A stretch of 39,447 nucleotides of DNA from Opitutia bacterium UBA7441 (GTDB lineage: Bacteria > Verrucomicrobiota > Verrucomicrobiia > Opitutales > Coraliomargaritaceae), in the NCBI GenBank assembly GCA_002480015.1, contig DLQD01000153.1:1-39447 (forward strand), in the 5' to 3' direction. Below, piece by piece: positions 16,885 to 24,734 of the stretch. The notes below the pieces were generated by a model. That model saw only the letters and a program-made list of their open reading frames with translations. It searched no databases and was not told the origin of the DNA. The position numbers and the translations under genes were made by a program. Position 1 is the first letter of the stretch; every line of letters begins with the position of its first letter.

Positions 16885-18234
16885 ATAGCGACCGGTCTCT
16901 GCGGGCTCGAGGTAAGCGTCGAAGCACATCGCCAGGTTACGGATAAAGAGACGACCGCGCTCGGTCACGGCGAAGCCGCGATCTGTCCAGATGAGTAGGC
17001 CGTCTTCGGCCGGCTCTTTGAGCTGCGCCAAGGCCTCGGCGAAATACGCTTCGAAATCGATCGCCCACTTTTCAGACATCGTGCTATAGTCCATCGAAAG
17101 GTCGCACATCAGGCGCGAAATGACATCAGCGCGCAACTGGTCATCCGCTGTCAGTTCGTAGCCTTTTTCCACCGGCAGTTTGCCTTGGGCGAGCCAGGCG
17201 CGGTAGGCCTCGAGGTCTTTCACATTCTGGCGGAAGCCGCCCGCTCCCTGTGAAATACTGGAGATGCCGAAGCCGCAGATTTCGACCCCGGCGCGGGTGC
17301 TGTAACCTTGAAAGTTCCGCTGCAATGTCTGCTCGCGCTGGGCCTGCGCAAGTTCGTCGCCCGGCAGGGCGAAGTGATCCATGCCGATGTAGACGTAGCC
17401 GGCAGCCGTCAATCGCTCAATGCAGAGCTTGAGCAGTTCCAACTTCGTCCGTGCATCCGGCAGGCCGGCGCGCTCGAGGAGCTTTTGCGCCGGGCGCATC
17501 CAGGGCACGTGGGCGTAGTTAAAGATCGCGAAGCGGTCGGGCTTGAGTTGCAGGACTTCGTTCAAGGTGACCGAAAAGCTTTCCGGTGTTTGCAAGGGCA
17601 AGCCGTAGATCAGATCCAGATTAATCGAGTCGAATCCGTTGGCGCGCAGCGTCGCCATCGCCTCGATATTCATCGACTGAGGCTGCACCCGATGGATGGC
17701 TTTTTGCACATCGGGATTGCTGTCCTGCAGCCCGAAGGAGGCGCGCGTCAAGCCCATGCGGGCGAAGGCCTCAACATGCTCCGGACGGAGGCGGCGGGGA
17801 TCGAGTTCGACCGATTTCTCTGCATCTTCGGTGAACGTGAAATGACGGTTGATCATTGCGCCAAGACGATCGATCTGCTCGGGGCCGAAAAAATTAGGCG
17901 TGCCACCGCCGAAATGGAGCTGCACTGCCTTGCGCTCAGGCCCGAGATGCAGGGCAAAGATCTCCAATTCCTTTTCAAGGAGATCGAGGTAGTCCGTCGC
18001 CTTGTCGCGGTCCAGCGTGGTGATCGTGTGGCAACCGCAAAACCAGCAGAGCGTCTCGCAGAACGGAAGGTGGAAGTAAAGCGACAGCGGCGCATCACCC
18101 TGCTCCACCCCGCCCATCAGTGGGGCGTAGTCCACACACTCTCGAAAATGATTGGCCGGCGGGTAGCTGGTGTAGCGAGGCCCTGGACGATTGTATTTCT
18201 CTATCAGCCGCAGGTCTTGGTCCGTGATTTGCAT
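16870..18234 (-). CDS. hemN: oxygen-independent coproporphyrinogen III oxidase
   Basis: HemN is a radical-SAM enzyme that decarboxylates coproporphyrinogen III to protoporphyrinogen IX in heme synthesis without oxygen. The protein starts MQITDQDLRLIEKYN and carries YTSYP at 21-25, the iron-sulfur motif C59-ETL-C63-WF-C66-G-C68, HFGGGTPNF and the SINLDLIYGLP strand. The additional cysteine after CxxxCxxC and the full length (454 residues) are typical of genuine HemN rather than HemW. An in-frame start at 18249 is less likely. Its 3' end overlaps the methyltransferase gene by 15 bases. A 475-base gene-free stretch lies upstream. Confidence 0.95.
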   Translation of the reverse strand: MQITDQDLRLIEKYNRPGPRYTSYPPANHFRECVDYAPLMGGVEQGDAPLSLYFHLPFCETLCWFCGCHTITTLDRDKATDYLDLLEKELEIFALHLGPERKAVQLHFGGGTPNFFGPEQIDRLGAMINRHFTFTEDAEKSVELDPRRLRPEHVEAFARMGLTRASFGLQDSNPDVQKAIHRVQPQSMNIEAMATLRANGFDSINLDLIYGLPLQTPESFSVTLNEVLQLKPDRFAIFNYAHVPWMRPAQKLLERAGLPDARTKLELLKLCIERLTAAGYVYIGMDHFALPGDELAQAQREQTLQRNFQGYSTRAGVEICGFGISSISQGAGGFRQNVKDLEAYRAWLAQGKLPVEKGYELTADDQLRADVISRLMCDLSMDYSTMSEKWAIDFEAYFAEALAQLKEPAEDGLLIWTDRGFAVTERGRLFIRNLAMCFDAYLEPAETGRYSKTV

Positions 18235-18709
18235 GAGAATTCTAGCCAATCAAAATGGCCATATTTTGCCAAGCCGCGAGTGACGAAGTTCTCCGATCAG
18301 GGGTCGAAATCGTAGTCATGCTACCCAACTTTTTTAACGCTTACGAGTTGCGAGCATAATGGCCTTTGTTGAAAGGCCGGAAGAGAATCCGAGGCCGGAC
18401 TGTTGCCGCAAGCTGGCAGGTTCTAACTTGTTCTTACAGATTGCGGGTTGGTGACTCTGGGGTTGTCTATCTTGTTGAAGATACAGTTTGTATCGTCGAA
18501 GTTGAACGAGCGCGTCTCCGAAAAGATGCTTACAAATGCGTTTGCGCCAGTCGCAGCTATCAACGCTTTTCCCGCTTGGCGCTACAATTGGCGTTTTTTA
18601 TGTTAATTTATTCAAATAAGCCACGAGTAAAGCGAGTTCACTTGACTTCAAGGTTTTTTCTGCTTGGCCTGGCATTAAATCTTGATGTAAAGATGATGGG
18701 ATGAATTTT
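18235..18709. other. 475-base gene-free stretch upstream of hemN
   Basis: I see no credible gene here. It contains three palindromic sites: ATCTT/AAGAT arms at 18469-18482, CTTGA/TCAAG at 18641-18652 and a 16-base site at 18679-18694. A short inverted repeat gatac/gtatc lies at 18480-18494. The hemN promoter must lie in the left part. An open frame at 18366-18704 on the plus strand has no family-like features. Confidence 0.5.
18679..18694. promoter_or_regulatory. MarR-type operator-like palindrome
   Basis: atcttgatgtaaagat has ATCTT/AAGAT arms with a 6-base centre. It matches 14 of 16 bases of the site in the marR promoter region (19182-19197, read on the minus strand). It lies 16 bases beyond the marR stop codon. 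Confidence 0.5.
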
Positions 18710-19159
18710 TTATGTATCGAGCGCCAGAACGCGCTCGCCGACCCTACGCATGAGACTGGCGAATTGCTTACGCTCCTCGTCAGTGAACACGGCGAAGAGC
18801 TCGTCGAGGTTCTCCGCGTGCACGGCGAAAGCATTTTCGATCAATTCGAGACCCGCCTCGGTCAAATGAACAAGGACGACACGCGCGTCGCCCTCGCTCC
18901 GCTCGCGGCGGACGAGTCCTTTTTTCTCCAAGCGTTGGACGGCGGTAGTGATCGACCCGCTCGTCAGAAGCACCTTCTCGCCAATCGTGTTGACAGGCAA
19001 GGCACCTTTATGGAGCAGCAACTCGAGCACGGCGAAATCGGAAAGCGAGGCAAAACCTTGGCGAGCGACGCTCTTTTCGTCGTAGCGGATCACGGCATGC
19101 GAGGCTTTCCAAAAAAGGAGAAAGAGGTGCGACCCGGAATGTTGGTAAATCTTGGGCAT
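18710..19159 (-). CDS. MarR-family transcriptional regulator
   Basis: This 149-residue protein has a MarR winged-helix domain: LSDFAVLELLLHKGALPVNTI, the recognition helix LTSGSITTAVQRLEKKGLV and the wing RRERSEGDARVVLVHLTEAG. Such regulators bind palindromic DNA as dimers and release it on binding phenolics, quinones or after thiol oxidation. I chose the ATG at 19159; the TTG at 19168 is the alternative. There is no cysteine at the N-terminus, so an OhrR-type thiol switch is not evident. Related palindromes lie on both sides of the gene, which suggests autoregulation and another nearby target. Confidence 0.9.
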   Translation of the reverse strand: MPKIYQHSGSHLFLLFWKASHAVIRYDEKSVARQGFASLSDFAVLELLLHKGALPVNTIGEKVLLTSGSITTAVQRLEKKGLVRRERSEGDARVVLVHLTEAGLELIENAFAVHAENLDELFAVFTDEERKQFASLMRRVGERVLALDT

Positions 19160-19181
19160 GTGGATCAACTTAAGGCAATAT

Positions 19182-19197
19182 GTCTTTACGTCAAGAT
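19182..19197. promoter_or_regulatory. operator-like palindrome in the marR promoter region
   Basis: On the minus strand the site reads atcttgacgtaaagac, about 22 bases upstream of the marR ATG. It contains a TTGACG that could serve as the -35 element, so a bound repressor would block RNA polymerase. It closely matches 18679-18694. Confidence 0.55.
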
Positions 19198-19273
19198 ATA
19201 TTTTAAATTTTTCAATCTCTCGCTAGCGCCGTTCGGGATTCGGTTGATCGAACAATTGCCCAACACTACGGGT

Positions 19274-19292
19274 GGCGTTTGGGATGAACGCC
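19274..19292 (-). terminator. hairpin just downstream of the tonB-like gene
   Basis: ggcgtt/aacgcc form a 6-bp stem with a 7-base loop, 7 bases past the stop codon of the tonB-like gene. No T-tract follows. It is a possible weak terminator between the tonB-like gene and marR. Confidence 0.35.
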
Positions 19293-19298
19293 GCTACC

Positions 19299-20048
19299 TT
19301 AATCCCGCATACGGAATGGCAAGGAGAATTCGTGCGTCTGGCCGGTCGGCGTCCGCCCAGCAGAAGTCGCCCGGCGCAAAGCCGCGAGGATGGACTGGTC
19401 AAAGTCAGTGTTACCCGAACTCCGGCGGAGGCGGACATGGGTGATTTGACCAGAGGGAGAGACGTTAAAGACCACCTCCGCGACGAGATTCACGCCCGCG
19501 AGCTGCGCGGGCTTGATCCAAGCTGCATCGATACGGGAGCGGAGCCGCGAGCTGTAATCGGCCAGTTCGGACATCTGCTGCTGTGATAGCTGCGGGCTGG
19601 GGTTGCGGGGCGTGCTCTGCGGCATGATCAGCTTCGGCACATCGATCTGCGGCACCGTTATATTGGGACGCGGCGTGACCGGGCGCGGCTTGGGATCTGG
19701 CTTGGGATTGTTTTTGAAAAAATCTGCGGCCGACATCAACGGCTCCTCAGGCGGCCTAGGCTTCGGCTTCGGCGTATCGGCTGGACGCGGCGTCGGTGCG
19801 GGCGTCGGCTTGGGGATATCGAACTGCGGCACGGGAGGCAGTTCGACGGGGGGCAGTTCGACCGGCGGCTGTGGCGTCGGTGGCTGCGAGGACTGGCTTA
19901 TCTCGCTCGGCGGCTCAACCATCTCGAAGACGTGCGGCTTTTCCTTCGGCTTGAAGGCCTGAACGATCGTGGCCAAGAATAAGCCCAGCAGGACGACGAG
20001 GTGGAGGATCACCGATGCCCAGAAGGGTTGGTCTTTGGGCAGCTTCAT
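19299..20048 (-). CDS. TonB/TolA-like energy transducer protein
   Basis: This 249-residue protein has a single N-terminal membrane anchor (about 10-30), a long proline-rich spacer (about 46-150, with PPVELPPVELPPV and PKPTPAPTPRPADTPKPKPRPP) and a C-terminal TonB/TolA-like domain (about 165-249, including SRLRSRIDAAWIKP and AEVVFNVSPSGQITHVRLRRSSGN). It would span the periplasm and pass ion-gradient energy to the outer membrane. Its start overlaps the exbD stop, indicating translational coupling. The SRLRSRIDAAW segment is closer to TolA. No tolB or pal lies nearby, so a Tol or Ton role stays open. Confidence 0.85.
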   Translation of the reverse strand: MKLPKDQPFWASVILHLVVLLGLFLATIVQAFKPKEKPHVFEMVEPPSEISQSSQPPTPQPPVELPPVELPPVPQFDIPKPTPAPTPRPADTPKPKPRPPEEPLMSAADFFKNNPKPDPKPRPVTPRPNITVPQIDVPKLIMPQSTPRNPSPQLSQQQMSELADYSSRLRSRIDAAWIKPAQLAGVNLVAEVVFNVSPSGQITHVRLRRSSGNTDFDQSILAALRRATSAGRTPTGQTHEFSLPFRMRD

Positions 20049-20461
20049 TATTCGACCTTCGTATCGAGGCTGATCTTCGAGAGCTTACGCTGTTTAATCA
20101 TATCGACCACGGTGATGACTTTTTGATAGGGCAACTGGGCGTCCGCACGAATACTGAGCACGGGCGGCGCGGGATCCATCGCCATGGTGTCGAGCAGATC
20201 GGCGAGTTGCTGCTCGGAGACTTGTTGATCACCCCAGTAGTAGAGGCCGGACTTATCGATGGAAACCGACTGGAAGTCTTCGCGCTCTTTGGCCTGAGAT
20301 TTAGCAGCTTCCACGGGCAGGTTCACTTCAATCGTCTGCTCCAAGAGCGGCGTTGTGATCATGAAGATGATGAGCAGCGCAAAGGCGAGGTCAATCAACG
20401 GAGTGACGTTGATCTCCGTCAGGGCGGACAGCCGGTCTTTGCGATGAAATTTACGAGCCAT
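20048..20461 (-). CDS. ExbD/TolR family biopolymer transport protein
   Basis: This 137-residue inner-membrane protein has one transmembrane helix (about 20-42) with the functional aspartate in INVTPLIDLAFALLIIFMI, then a periplasmic domain (KSGLYYWGDQQV, APPVLSIRADAQLPYQKVITVVDMI). With the ExbB/TolQ partner it forms a proton-driven motor for the TonB/TolA-like protein. The gene begins 24 bases after exbB and its stop overlaps the next gene. The family is certain; TolR versus ExbD is not decided. Confidence 0.93.
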   Translation of the reverse strand: MARKFHRKDRLSALTEINVTPLIDLAFALLIIFMITTPLLEQTIEVNLPVEAAKSQAKEREDFQSVSIDKSGLYYWGDQQVSEQQLADLLDTMAMDPAPPVLSIRADAQLPYQKVITVVDMIKQRKLSKISLDTKVE

Positions 20462-20485
20462 AAAATTAAGGGCGGAGGTCGAAGA

Positions 20486-21217
20486 TTATCCGTGAGCGGC
20501 AGCTTGCGCTTCGAGCTCGACCCGGTCTGCGGCAGTGCTGGCGAAATTCTCCAGTTCGACGACCGCGATCTTCGTCTGCTGCAGGAGGTAGTTGTAGCCG
20601 AAGACTGAGGGAATGGCAACGATCAGACCCGCTACAGTGGTGAGCAAGGCACCCGAGACGCCAGGCGCGAGGCTTTGCAAACTGGCCGAACCGGCACCCG
20701 CCATACCACCAAAGGCATCCATCACCCCCCAGACCGTACCAAGCAACCCGAGAAAAGGTGCCCCGGTAACGATCGAACCAAGCACTACCATCTTCGCTTC
20801 GTAGCGAATGATTTGCTCGGCGACACTGCGCTGAAGCGCGTTTTCAACATGCCCCATGCGCAGGGTCGCGCGGTGCGGGTCGCTGTTGCCTAAATCGCCA
20901 CCGTAGCGGTGGAAGGCCTCTAAGGCTTCGCGCACGATGTTAAAATAAGGACCGCTACCTTTGCCTGGGCGCTCCGGATCGAGGGCAATGAGGTGCGACT
21001 CTTTGGAAAGCGCACGCTCATAGCGCTGGTTCTGCGAGCGCAGCTTTGAGAGGTCGAGGTATTTCCCGAGCATCACTGTCCATGCCACAATACTACAAAT
21101 AACGAGGATAAATATAACGACCTTGCCGGCGAAATTCGATTGCGCGAAATACGTGAAAACATTCGGCCCAGAGGCCGCTTGGATGAGAAGGGAATTAAAA
21201 ACGAAGGAGAGGCTCAT
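20486..21217 (-). CDS. ExbB/TolQ family proton-channel protein (MotA/TolQ/ExbB)
   Basis: This 243-residue protein has an N-terminal membrane segment (about 29-50), a cytosolic loop (about 55-130) and two more helices containing GAPFLGLLGTVWGVMDAFGGMA and GVSGALLTTVAGLIVAIPSVFGYNYLL, the standard pore region of TolQ/ExbB. It is the first gene of a three-gene operon with exbD and the tonB-like gene and is divergent from arsR with a 139-base shared region. It probably powers either outer-membrane uptake or cell-envelope constriction. Confidence 0.93.
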   Translation of the reverse strand: MSLSFVFNSLLIQAASGPNVFTYFAQSNFAGKVVIFILVICSIVAWTVMLGKYLDLSKLRSQNQRYERALSKESHLIALDPERPGKGSGPYFNIVREALEAFHRYGGDLGNSDPHRATLRMGHVENALQRSVAEQIIRYEAKMVVLGSIVTGAPFLGLLGTVWGVMDAFGGMAGAGSASLQSLAPGVSGALLTTVAGLIVAIPSVFGYNYLLQQTKIAVVELENFASTAADRVELEAQAAAHG

Positions 21218-21310
21218 TATGAAAAAGTTTAAGACATTGTTTCAACAGACCGCATTCAATCACAGGCGTTCAAAAAGCCGCCAGCCTAAAACTAAAATGT
21301 GAATAATAAT

Positions 21311-21348
21311 TATATACTATTGACAGTATATACAAATAATAGAATGTA
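21311..21348 (+). promoter_or_regulatory. arsR promoter with operator-like inverted repeat
   Basis: A perfect inverted repeat of 8-base arms (tatatact / agtatata, 21311-21318 and 21325-21332) with a 6-base centre lies 25 bases before the arsR ATG. It overlaps a TTGACA -35 element at 21320-21325. The -10 element is unclear (tagaat at 21340-21345 or aatgta at 21343-21348). Steric repression by ArsR is the obvious reading. Confidence 0.65.
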
Positions 21349-21356
21349 TTAAATAG

Positions 21357-21740
21357 ATGGAAGCTAGCGACATCTACAAGTGCATTGCCGATCCACAGCG
21401 CCTCCGGATTCTCAATCTACTGGAAGCAGGGGTGCTCTGCGTCTGCCATCTGCAAGAATTGCTAGAGGTCCCACAGGTCAAGATGTCGAAACAGCTTGCC
21501 AGCATGAAAAAGCTTGGGTTGGTCGAATCCCATCGTGAAGGCACTTGGATGCTCTACGCAATGGCCGAGCCAATCAACAGGCTCGTCGGAGTGAACTTGC
21601 GCTACTTGCGCGAAGCCGACTGCACCGAGTGCAATCAACTCCAGCTCGATTTGCTCAGGCGCGAGAGACTCATCCTGCGCATCAGGCAAACTAGCAACGA
21701 ATGCCCCGAGAGCGTCTGTCAACAGATTGGCTGTTGTTAA
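21357..21740 (+). CDS. arsR: ArsR-family metalloregulator (arsenic-type)
   Basis: This 127-residue winged-helix repressor has IADPQRLRILNLLEAG at 10-25, C28-V-C30 at the start of the alpha-3 region (GVLCVCHLQELL), the recognition stretch VKMSKQLASMKKLGLV and the wing HREGTWMLYAM. Cys28/Cys30 resemble the As(III) site of classical ArsR, and further cysteines (C89, C92, C116, C121, C126, C127) enrich the C-terminus. It heads the arsenic operon. The gene has no Shine-Dalgarno and a very short leader. Arsenite sensing is inferred from the CVC motif and from the neighbours. Confidence 0.92.
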   Translation: MEASDIYKCIADPQRLRILNLLEAGVLCVCHLQELLEVPQVKMSKQLASMKKLGLVESHREGTWMLYAMAEPINRLVGVNLRYLREADCTECNQLQLDLLRRERLILRIRQTSNECPESVCQQIGCC

Positions 21741-21743
21741 AGC

Positions 21744-21767
21744 GGGATACGAGATACGAGATACGAG
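21744..21767. repeat. heptanucleotide tandem repeat, three units
   Basis: gggatac, gagatac and gagatac followed by gag form three 7-base units just upstream of the small cysteine-rich gene. The last unit flows into GAGG (21765-21768), which works as that gene's Shine-Dalgarno, so the repeat supplies the ribosome-binding site. Confidence 0.8.
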
Positions 21768-21774
21768 GAATATT

Positions 21775-21942
21775 ATGAAAGACGAAACCAAAACTCACCG
21801 AGAAGACACCACAGAAACCAAGCCCGGCTTGTTCAAACGCATCTTCACAAAAATGGACGATGCGATGAAGGCGAAAGCGGACGAAGCCGCGAAGGGCAGT
21901 TGCTGCTCCGGCAAGGACAACAAGGGTGACAAATGCTGCTAG
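21775..21942 (+). CDS. small cysteine-rich protein of the arsenic operon
   Basis: This 55-residue protein is highly charged (many Lys, Asp and Glu) and ends in a cysteine-rich tail: SCCSGKDNKGDKCC, with C43, C44, C54 and C55. It has no signal peptide. I chose ATG 21775 because GAGG lies 6 bases upstream; the longer frame from 21727 runs through a repeat. It is located between arsR and the permease gene. The two CC pairs suggest metal or arsenite binding, perhaps as a chaperone, but this is inference and I do not recognise a named family. Confidence 0.7.
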   Translation: MKDETKTHREDTTETKPGLFKRIFTKMDDAMKAKADEAAKGSCCSGKDNKGDKCC

Positions 21943-21951
21943 AAAATCGTA

Positions 21952-21977
21952 GTCGGGTGGGCTTGCCGCCCGACCCG
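21952..21977. repeat. GC-rich palindromic element, copy 1
   Basis: A hairpin with gtcggg/cccgac arms (21952-21957 and 21969-21974) contains ttgccgcccg, which recurs in a second hairpin at 28194-28203. It lies between the small Cys-rich gene and the permease gene and is followed by gaaaa. It could be a dispersed REP-like element or an attenuator. Confidence 0.55.
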
Positions 21978-22042
21978 AAAACTGGCGACAGATCACACGC
22001 GAGCCATGCAGCTCGGCAAGCCAACTCTGCTACGACACACTT

Positions 22043-22996
22043 ATGCTGACATCTCTTATCGACTCGCTGCTCTACGGCGGCTTCGGACTCGATCCCGAAT
22101 CACGCGTATCCGGCGCACTGCATTTCTTCCTCTATGATACGATCAAGATCTTCCTGCTCTTGGCGGTGATGATCTTCGTGATCGGCTTCATCCGCACCTG
22201 GCTGCCGCAAGACCGGCTCAAGCAATGGATGGGGCGCGGCGGACTCTGGGGCAATTTCATCGCGGCGCTTTTCGGCGCAATCACCCCCTTCTGCTCCTGT
22301 TCCTCAATCCCGATCTTCATCAGCCTGCTCAAGGCCGGCGTGCCTCTGGGCGCTACATTCTCTTTCCTGATCACCTCGCCAATTATCAACGAGTATCTAG
22401 TGATCCTCATGATTGGGGAATTCGGCCTGCCCGTGACCGTCGCCTACGTCGGCAGCGGTTTACTCATCGGCACAGTGGCTGGGGCGATTTTGGGGCGGCT
22501 CAAATTGGAAAAGCATCTCGAGACTGACATCATCGACGCTGCGCACGCCGATTCGACTGTTATCGAACACAAGATCGCCACGCGCCTGCGCTATGGTTGG
22601 GATGAGGCCGTCAGCGTGATCCGACAGATTTGGCTCTGGGTCATTGTCGGCGTCGCCATCGGGGCGTTTATCCACAACTACGTACCACAGGCGACCATCC
22701 ATTCACTAATGGAAGCGACCGGCATCCTCTCCGTGCCTATCGCAACCGTGCTCGGCGTGCCCATGTATGGGAGCTGCGCCGCCATCGTCCCGATCGCCGT
22801 GGTGCTCTTTCAAAAAGGCATCCCCCTCGGCACCGCCCTCGCCTTCATGATGGCCATGGCGGCACTCAGCCTGCCCGAGGCCATCATGCTCCGCCGCACA
22901 ATGCATCTCAAGCTTATCGCGATCTACTTTGGCATCACCACCCTAGCGATCATCTTTACGGGATATTTGCTGAACCTGTTGGCACAGGTGATATGA
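22043..22996 (+). CDS. arsP: ArsP-type permease (DUF318/YraQ family)
   Basis: This 317-residue polytopic membrane protein has about eight hydrophobic segments. The motif TPFCSCSSIPIFISLLKAGVP (about 84-104) with paired cysteines, and the related second-half motif GVPMYGSCAAIVPIAVVLF, mark the two repeats of the ArsP/DUF318 permease family. Members export trivalent organoarsenicals or other compounds. A cytosolic loop (about 152-185) separates the halves. Its place between arsR and arsC supports arsenic transport. Substrate (methylated arsenite or inorganic arsenite) is inferred. Confidence 0.88.
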   Translation: MLTSLIDSLLYGGFGLDPESRVSGALHFFLYDTIKIFLLLAVMIFVIGFIRTWLPQDRLKQWMGRGGLWGNFIAALFGAITPFCSCSSIPIFISLLKAGVPLGATFSFLITSPIINEYLVILMIGEFGLPVTVAYVGSGLLIGTVAGAILGRLKLEKHLETDIIDAAHADSTVIEHKIATRLRYGWDEAVSVIRQIWLWVIVGVAIGAFIHNYVPQATIHSLMEATGILSVPIATVLGVPMYGSCAAIVPIAVVLFQKGIPLGTALAFMMAMAALSLPEAIMLRRTMHLKLIAIYFGITTLAIIFTGYLLNLLAQVI

Positions 22997-23041
22997 GATG
23001 CGGGATGCATCCCGTATCCCGCATCACTCATCACTCATAAC
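22997..23041. repeat. composite heptamer repeats filling the arsP-arsC spacer
   Basis: The entire spacer from the permease stop to the arsC ATG consists of six 7-base units in pairs: gatgcgg/gatgcat, cccgtat/cccgcat and cactcat/cactcat, plus aac. The first and fourth units also form a 9-bp hairpin stem (22997-23005 with 23017-23025). No Shine-Dalgarno is present. Confidence 0.8.
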
Positions 23042-23469
<428 letters not shown>

Positions 23470-23473
<4 letters not shown>

Positions 23474-24126
23474 AAAACGCGCTCATTGCCGAGTTCATCG
23501 GCACCTTCTTCCTCTATCTGATCATCGGGATGTGTGTGACGCCCCCGGGCTCGGCTGCATTGACGCCAATTGCGGTTGGCATCGGGCTCGCGGCACTCGT
23601 CTACTCCTGTGGCCACCTGTCCAAAGCCCACTTTAACCCCGCAACCACGATCACTTACTTCGTCGCGGGCACCCACGCGAAAAAAGACTTTCTACCCTTC
23701 ATCGCGGTGATCTTTGCAGGCGCCGCCCTCGCCGCGCTCTGCATCGCCTTACTCAATCCCGAAGGCCTGCAGACTGTATGTCCGATGAATATTAACTACC
23801 CACGTGTGGCCGTAGCCGAATTCCTTTTCACCTTCGGGCTGATGTGGGTTATTCTCAACGTAGCGATCGCCAAGGGCACTGCGGACAACGCGTTTTATGG
23901 CATAGCTATCGGCGCGATCGTCGCAGCAGGCGCCTATGCAGTGGGACCGATCTCATTCGCGGCCTTCAACCCGGCAGTCACACTTTCGCTCTGCATAAAC
24001 GGCTTTCTTCCATGGAGTGCACTACCTGTTTATTGGCTCATTCAAGCAGTGGCTGCCATCACCGCGGGCTTGTTGTTCAAAAGTATGGGTATTACACAGC
24101 CAGAGGAACTTCGCGGATCGATGTGA
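23470..24126 (+). CDS. aquaporin/aquaglyceroporin of the arsenic operon (AqpS-like)
   Basis: This 218-residue MIP-family channel has six membrane segments and two NPA loops: HFNPATT (NPA 56-58) and AFNPAVT (NPA 167-169). The arginine that normally follows the second NPA in the selectivity filter is replaced by valine (V170). The start overlaps arsC (ATGA) and a GGGAGG ribosome-binding site lies at 23460-23465. Aquaporins encoded with arsC are known from Sinorhizobium (AqpS) and let arsenite leave by gradient after arsenate is reduced; that role is inferred here. It ends the operon, 8 bases from the convergent gmk. Confidence 0.92.
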
Positions 24127-24134
24127 TCTCAACA

Positions 24135-24728
24135 CTAATGCTTGGCGTTTTCGTAAATCGCTTTGAGGGCGGCGAAGTCTTCGTCGCGCGAGCCGCTGAG
24201 GATGATATGATCGTAGAGTTCGGCTTGTTTCATTTCTTCGAGTGCGACGCGCATACGGCGCTTCACTTCGTCTTCGGCGTCGGTGCCACGGCCACGCAGG
24301 CGGCGTTCCAGTTCTGCGACATCGGGCGGCATAATGAAGATGCTGACGTCTTTACCCTTTAGCAGTGGGTCTTCTTGCGCTACTGACCGGAAAGTAGCGG
24401 CTCCCTGCACGTCGATGTTGAGCAGCAGGTCGATGCCTTGGGCCAGTTTGTCTTGCACTTCGCTTTTGAGGGTGCCGTAGCGGTTGCTGTGCACATAGGC
24501 GTGCTCATAAAATTCACCTGCTTGCACTTTAGCCTCGAAGGTCTCATGGTCAAAAAAGTAGTAATCGATGGTGTCTACTTCGCCGGGGCGCGGTGCGCGG
24601 GTCGTTGAGGTGACAATACGTTGCACTTCCGACAATTCGGCAAGCATGCGTTCGCACAGCGTGGTCTTACCGCTACCGGCTGGGCCCGAAACGATAAAAA
24701 GAAGACCGCTTTGAGGGTCTGGACACAT
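24135..24728 (-). CDS. gmk: guanylate kinase
   Basis: Guanylate kinase phosphorylates GMP to GDP with ATP in the cytosol. The 197-residue protein has the P-loop SGPAGSGKTT at 14-23, STTRAPRPGE for GMP binding, DYYFFDHETFEAKVQAGEFYEHAYVHSNRYGT, and NIDVQGA, all classical Gmk signatures. Length is standard. It begins just downstream (6 bases) of the membrane-protein gene on the same strand, so the two may be co-transcribed. Its 3' end faces the arsenic operon end. Confidence 0.96.
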   Translation of the reverse strand: MCPDPQSGLLFIVSGPAGSGKTTLCERMLAELSEVQRIVTSTTRAPRPGEVDTIDYYFFDHETFEAKVQAGEFYEHAYVHSNRYGTLKSEVQDKLAQGIDLLLNIDVQGAATFRSVAQEDPLLKGKDVSIFIMPPDVAELERRLRGRGTDAEDEVKRRMRVALEEMKQAELYDHIILSGSRDEDFAALKAIYENAKH

Positions 24729-24734
24729 TGCAAA

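Noticed and set aside
17308..18315. 335-residue plus-strand frame opposite hemN
   Set aside because: Antisense shadow of a gene with intact radical-SAM motifs.
18366..18704. 112-residue plus-strand open frame upstream of hemN
   Set aside because: No signal, domain or family-like pattern, no ribosome-binding site, and its end covers the operator-like palindromes.
18701..19444. 247-residue plus-strand frame opposite marR
   Set aside because: Antisense to the MarR gene and its operator; no independent evidence for coding.
22997..23041. Possible CRISPR-like array
   Set aside because: Units are 7 bases without spacers; it is a tandem repeat, and no cas genes are present.
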